A stretch of DNA of 64,000 nt from Plectrocnemia conspersa (lineage: Eukaryota > Arthropoda > Insecta > Trichoptera > Polycentropodidae), in NCBI GenBank assembly GCA_009617715.1, contig VTFK01000122.1, positions 1,054,001-1,118,000 of the forward strand, given 5' to 3'. Positions within the stretch are counted from its first letter, which is position 1. Each line of letters starts with the position of its first letter. A program made the position numbers and the translations under genes. Positions 61,601 through 64,000 of this stretch are shown here, piece by piece. The notes beneath the pieces were generated by a model, which had not been told where the DNA came from, did no database searches, and saw only the letters and a program-made list of their open reading frames with translations.

Positions 61601-63167
61601 AAGAATTCGATACTTTTTTCGATTTATATACATATGTAACTAAAAAACGACTTGAAATAATTTACAGGTGTATATACGTTTATTATAAATTCTGGGCAAC
61701 GCCGGGTGTAAACCACTAGTATATTATAATCTTTTACATGTATATAATACATACATTTCAATTATCAATTGTAATCATACTGTTGATTATTATTTTCATA
61801 GTTACTGCACGCTTGTTAGCATTAAATTGCATCTTGGGAAGTAATATAACACATCTTTTTGTTATTAGTAATGATAATTATGATCAAGGTTTAGGTTTCT
61901 TAATCTTCACGTCACATTAATGTGCTTTTGCATATTTATTAACATTTTTATTATTATATGCTTATAATTAATTATGCAAATACTATAAGTTATATGTTTG
62001 TTCAATGTCAAACCAGTACTTCAGTTTTAAAGTTTTGTACTAAAAAAACTTGGATACTTTTATTTAATATACAATGTTTTTTTGTCATATTTGCATAAAT
62101 GTTATTGTTAATAAACCATTATGAACGGATGTCTTAATTGATCATTATTTATTTTTTACTTCTGGGCTGGGCAGTGATTACTCCATTGTGTTTCAACGGC
62201 GTTGAGTTTAGCAAAATTATTTTATATTGCTTAAAATGTGATGTTTATATTTCATGTTTTGTGCAATAGTAAGATGAAAATTAGCAAATACACATGCAAA
62301 CATAATTACTTAGTCGAAGTTGACCGGTCACTGCCATAAAATGCCAACTTGCGTTCATTGTGAAAATTAGCCGTCTTTTAGCGTAGGTTGCCTCAATTTA
62401 ACCCTCTCAATGCCGCGATGCTTCCTCAAACATTATTTCAAATCAATCAATATCATTACATGTTAAAAGAAACATGTTATATCATCGTCAGAGTTAAGCA
62501 CACCAGTGCGTTTATTTTTCCGCGTGACACTAAGTGTTGTTGCAAACATGCGGTGTTAAATTGACGCATACGTGTTTGAACTCGAAATCGTGCCTTTTTA
62601 CACGGCAAAGATGACAAACCGTAATCGATACCTATCAACCGTTGGTTATCGATCGCGTATGTGGGTCTCGCCTTTTTTTTTGGTACACAATGTACACAAT
62701 AATGTGTATTATATGTAGTTTACGGTCGATAATATGACACGTCGCCTTTCGCGCCCGCCGGTTAATATTGATATTTTGATTTAACTGTCGTTGTTAACAC
62801 GCGGGTTTATTGAAAAGATCCGATCGAGTCGTTAAAAGTTGTGTTTTTGGTATAGCGAATCCAAGGTTATGAGTTAAATGTAATTTTATCTCAATTAGAT
62901 TGTGTGATTTAAATATGTAAATTTTTAAACATACGATCTATGTCGATTAGCATGTAACAGGTTGTAATTATGGTAAATACGCATTGAACTGCGACTTTCA
63001 TTATGTAATGGAACTAAATGTTTTTGCAAATAAATTTTGTTTTGTGGGTAAAACACACATGGTAGTATTCTTCATTGATTTATTTTCTCACTAGAACTTG
63101 CCACAATGTTTGGTATCAATTTAGAAAGATACGTTTCGACAGGGTTAACACAATCAACAACTTCTAA
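43654..63167 (+). CDS. Unidentified gene, first two exons (partial, runs off the right edge)
   Basis: Exon 1 (43654-43714) starts MAAPRGFAQRLRP and is very Arg-rich. It ends in phase 1 at a consensus GTGAGT donor within a CpG-rich island. Exon 2 (63095-63167) follows a TTCTCACTAG acceptor and ends at GTAAGT. Joined, the frame stays open through ELATMFGINLERYVSTGLTQ. The intron would be about 19.4 kb. Exon 2 also has its own ATG at 63106 in a strong context (CACAATG), so exon 1 could be 5' UTR or supply an alternative N-terminus. I do not recognise the protein, and no domain is visible in about 45 residues. The link between the two exons rests on strand, phase and splice quality only; other exons may lie between them. 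Confidence 0.42.
45815..46515 (+). mobile_element. LTR-like interspersed repeat, copy 1
   Basis: It shares a long collinear stretch with copies at 50.85-51.43 and 58.49-58.89 kb: ctccgagcgctggtggagg-like, tccagtggatggt, cgaatcataaccatgca, gccaattgttgcac, agaaagtgacat, gcttgatggacat, gttacgcaa and cgtggttacggt. The size of several hundred bases, lack of ORFs and dispersed copies fit solo LTRs, but no paired LTR or exact target duplication was found. A perfect 12-bp foldback lies just before it (45805-45829). Confidence 0.55.
50429..50526 (-). repeat. C-tract interspersed repeat, copy C
   Basis: The reverse complement of the middle of copies A and B: the G-run, ctaaaagttgg, cagtcagtggtcgt, taaaattcata and atttttctgg occur in the expected order. 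Confidence 0.55.
50850..51432 (+). mobile_element. LTR-like interspersed repeat, copy 2
   Basis: It is collinear with copy 1 from ggaaactg and tataatattacat through ctccgag, tccagtggatggt, gccaattgttgcac, aatatgtccacgcct, gcttgatggacat and gcgttcatccttatta. Small indels separate the copies. Orientation is the same. Confidence 0.55.
52440..52810 (-). pseudogene. LINE reverse transcriptase remnant, N-terminal fingers region
   Basis: Minus-strand pieces in shifting frames read KDYTYTKKVATNCKLQ and SKVITMINKVFSPIIYKRLK, then ILGKFEYSFRQI. They correspond in order to the IPIPKKGDxxDCxNYRGI, xKVFSxIIxxRL and GExQxGFRxGRST blocks of non-LTR reverse transcriptases. Multiple stops are present. Confidence 0.55.
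57540..57900 (+). pseudogene. LINE reverse transcriptase remnant, C-terminal region
   Basis: QLVLPTMACGCKTWNITT matches the VLPTMTYGCETWTLT block, and RWMIxxKYPEHGSD-like sequence about 240 bases further matches the RWTxxxLxWxPRxxxR region of insect RTE/jockey-type LINEs. Frames are broken. Confidence 0.55.
58493..58885 (+). mobile_element. LTR-like interspersed repeat, copy 3 (3' part)
   Basis: It begins at ggcgaatcataaccatgcat and matches copies 1 and 2 through agaaagtgacatttgcttga, gtgcaacggaaatattgtga, gttacgcaacaaagaaatat and cgtggttacggtaattaagt. The 5' half present in the other copies is missing. Confidence 0.58.
60367..60422. repeat. Perfect 24-bp inverted repeat with 8-base loop
   Basis: 60367-60390 and 60399-60422 are exact reverse complements (core AACTACAACTTGTGG). 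A transcript would form a strong hairpin. It may be a foldback element or a small-RNA precursor; nothing decides. Confidence 0.85.
60532..60865 (+). mobile_element. hAT-like MITE, relative of the 10.36-kb element
   Basis: It starts CAGGGTTGTGGAATTGGAGT and ends CTTCATAGCCCTG, whose reverse complement CAGGGCTATGAAG matches the start. The interior shares gagtcg/gagtcgg motifs and an AT-rich body with the element at 10.36 kb. No clear 8-bp duplication remains. Confidence 0.62.
61395..61480 (+). repeat. Repeat fragment related to 9.69-9.83 kb
   Basis: It shares ttgaatgccattc, caaaatttgctcagttgcac and aggaccct-type blocks in order with 9.69-9.83 kb. It lies just upstream of a Helitron-like 3' end. 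Confidence 0.42.
61650..61721 (+). mobile_element. Helitron-like 3' terminus
   Basis: CTGGGCAACGCCGGG forms a short hairpin, followed within about a dozen bases by CTAG and T. A GC-rich hairpin followed by CTRR is the hallmark of Helitron 3' ends. The 5' end is not identified; the repeat at 61.40 kb may be part of the same element. Confidence 0.48.
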
Positions 63168-64000
63168 GTAAGTAGTGAGACTGAAATTATAGTATATAAA
63201 TCAGTGACATATATATTTTATTAATTATAATATACCATAAGAACTTATGCACGACCTAGCTCGATCTTATTTCAATTATTGATCAGTAAAATTTAAAAAA
63301 TCTAGGAAAGACTTTGCTATATGATCGATCGGAATTATAATTATGTATGTAATAATCATTAATGCCGATCTCCCAGATTCTATAGAAATTGTAAAATACT
63401 TGGGTCTATATTGGAGTCGAACTCATGTCTTTTAAGTATTGGTCACCGACTTATAACACTGGTCTATCGTGTTAATTACACATTATATAAAAATCTCCCC
63501 TGCCTTAGAAGGAAATTTGTATACCTTTTTTATATCTGATTATATATTTATTGCTCAGGATAAAAAAGTGTGATTTCATACATTTAACAGTATGCATATT
63601 TAGAGCTAGTCTATGTTTTTATTAGGTTAATTAGGAATAGCTTAATTATTATTTTTCTTTAAAATTGCGAGTATTTGAAATAGTAAACCAATCTATTGTT
63701 ATTGCATGTTATACGAACTTTGCTTTGTATAGTCTTATTAATCCGATATGAGTTGATATGAAATAATCAAGATAAAGTATAATATATATTGCTGAAATTA
63801 GAGCAGCATATTTTAAAGCTACGCCAAAAATATTGTTTATTGTTAAATAAATTCATCTAGTCGATAAATATAACTATTTTTTGTCTGAAACGGGCCTCGC
63901 AGCGTGAAATTGCTGTATATTTTACAGAATACATAAAAATAGTTTAATGTTGTTGTCTTAGTCATTATCAGAATTAAAAAATATTTATCTAGTACTGAAA
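63168..64000 (+). other. Intron of the unidentified gene, to the window edge
   Basis: AT-rich DNA with SINE copy 2 at 63.30-63.48 kb. I see no further exon. Confidence 0.4.
63301..63476 (-). mobile_element. tRNA-derived SINE, copy 2
   Basis: The reverse complement carries GAGTTCGACTCC (63424-63413), a near-perfect Pol III B box, preceded by GATAGACCAGTG and followed by the body shared with copy 1 (gggagatcgg, attaatgattatta, ataattataattccgatcg, tttcctag). Confidence 0.68.

Larger units (their letters stand above)
43715..63094 (+). other. Putative giant intron rich in repeats
   Basis: AT-rich DNA with three copies of an LTR-like repeat (45.8, 50.9 and 58.5 kb), two LINE fragments (52.4 and 57.5 kb), a C-tract repeat (50.4 kb), a hAT-like MITE (60.5 kb), a Helitron-like end (61.7 kb) and a long foldback (60.4 kb). 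Less AT-rich, CpG-bearing islets at about 48.62-48.90, 51.87-52.07, 56.83-57.45, 59.10-59.28 and 59.64-59.88 kb may be enhancers or alternative promoters. No further exon could be established. Confidence 0.45.

Noticed and set aside
62399..62560. TTAA...TTAA segment with partly similar ends as another piggyBac MITE
   Set aside because: The ends pair over only a few bases (CCCTCTCAATGCCGC versus CACCGCATG), and TTAA is common in this AT-rich DNA.

Overview
The window looks like nuclear DNA from an insect. The genes are intron-split with GT-AG junctions, the spaces between them are very AT-rich, short CpG-rich islands mark gene starts, and the conserved proteins resemble insect forms. Decayed mariner, Tigger/pogo, Harbinger, piggyBac-like, hAT-like, Helitron-like, LINE, SINE and LTR-like sequences fill introns and intergenic DNA. 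I cannot name the species or order. I saw no operons, rRNA genes, CRISPR arrays or convincing tRNA genes.

Layout. (1) Positions 1-18,691, minus strand: the 5' end of a Na-K-Cl cotransporter gene (SLC12A1-3 family, Ncc69-like), with a TATA/Inr/DPE-like core promoter at 18.63-18.69 kb. It has a first coding exon at 18.03-18.45 kb, a probable alternative first exon at 13.28-13.38 kb, and shared exons at 12.10-12.22 and 8.96-9.08 kb. The transmembrane part lies beyond the left edge. (2) 21.2-24.8 kb, plus strand: pygopus, the PHD-finger Wnt co-activator. It carries a one-base frameshift in its NPF motif as given here. (3) 26.56-31.25 kb, minus strand: a complete 13-exon tubulin polyglutamylase gene (TTLL6/13 type), convergent with pygopus. 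(4) 34.0-40.7 kb, plus strand: a complete 11-exon ubiquilin gene, divergent from the TTLL gene. (5) 43.65 kb to the right edge, plus strand: the first two exons of an unidentified gene, separated by an intron of about 19.4 kb.

The five genes share no pathway. They cover ion transport, Wnt transcription, microtubule modification and protein quality control, and look like ordinary housekeeping neighbours. I reconstructed the exon chains of the TTLL gene (2,082 coding bases, 693 aa) and ubiquilin (1,602 coding bases, 533 aa) by hand; every junction keeps phase.

I found no convincing new multi-gene system. The most useful second-look items are the pygopus frameshift, the upstream ORF whose stop overlaps the pygopus start, the two cotransporter N-termini with a split SPAK-docking-like motif, a TTLL exon with two in-phase donors, and several short repeat families with visible target-site duplications.
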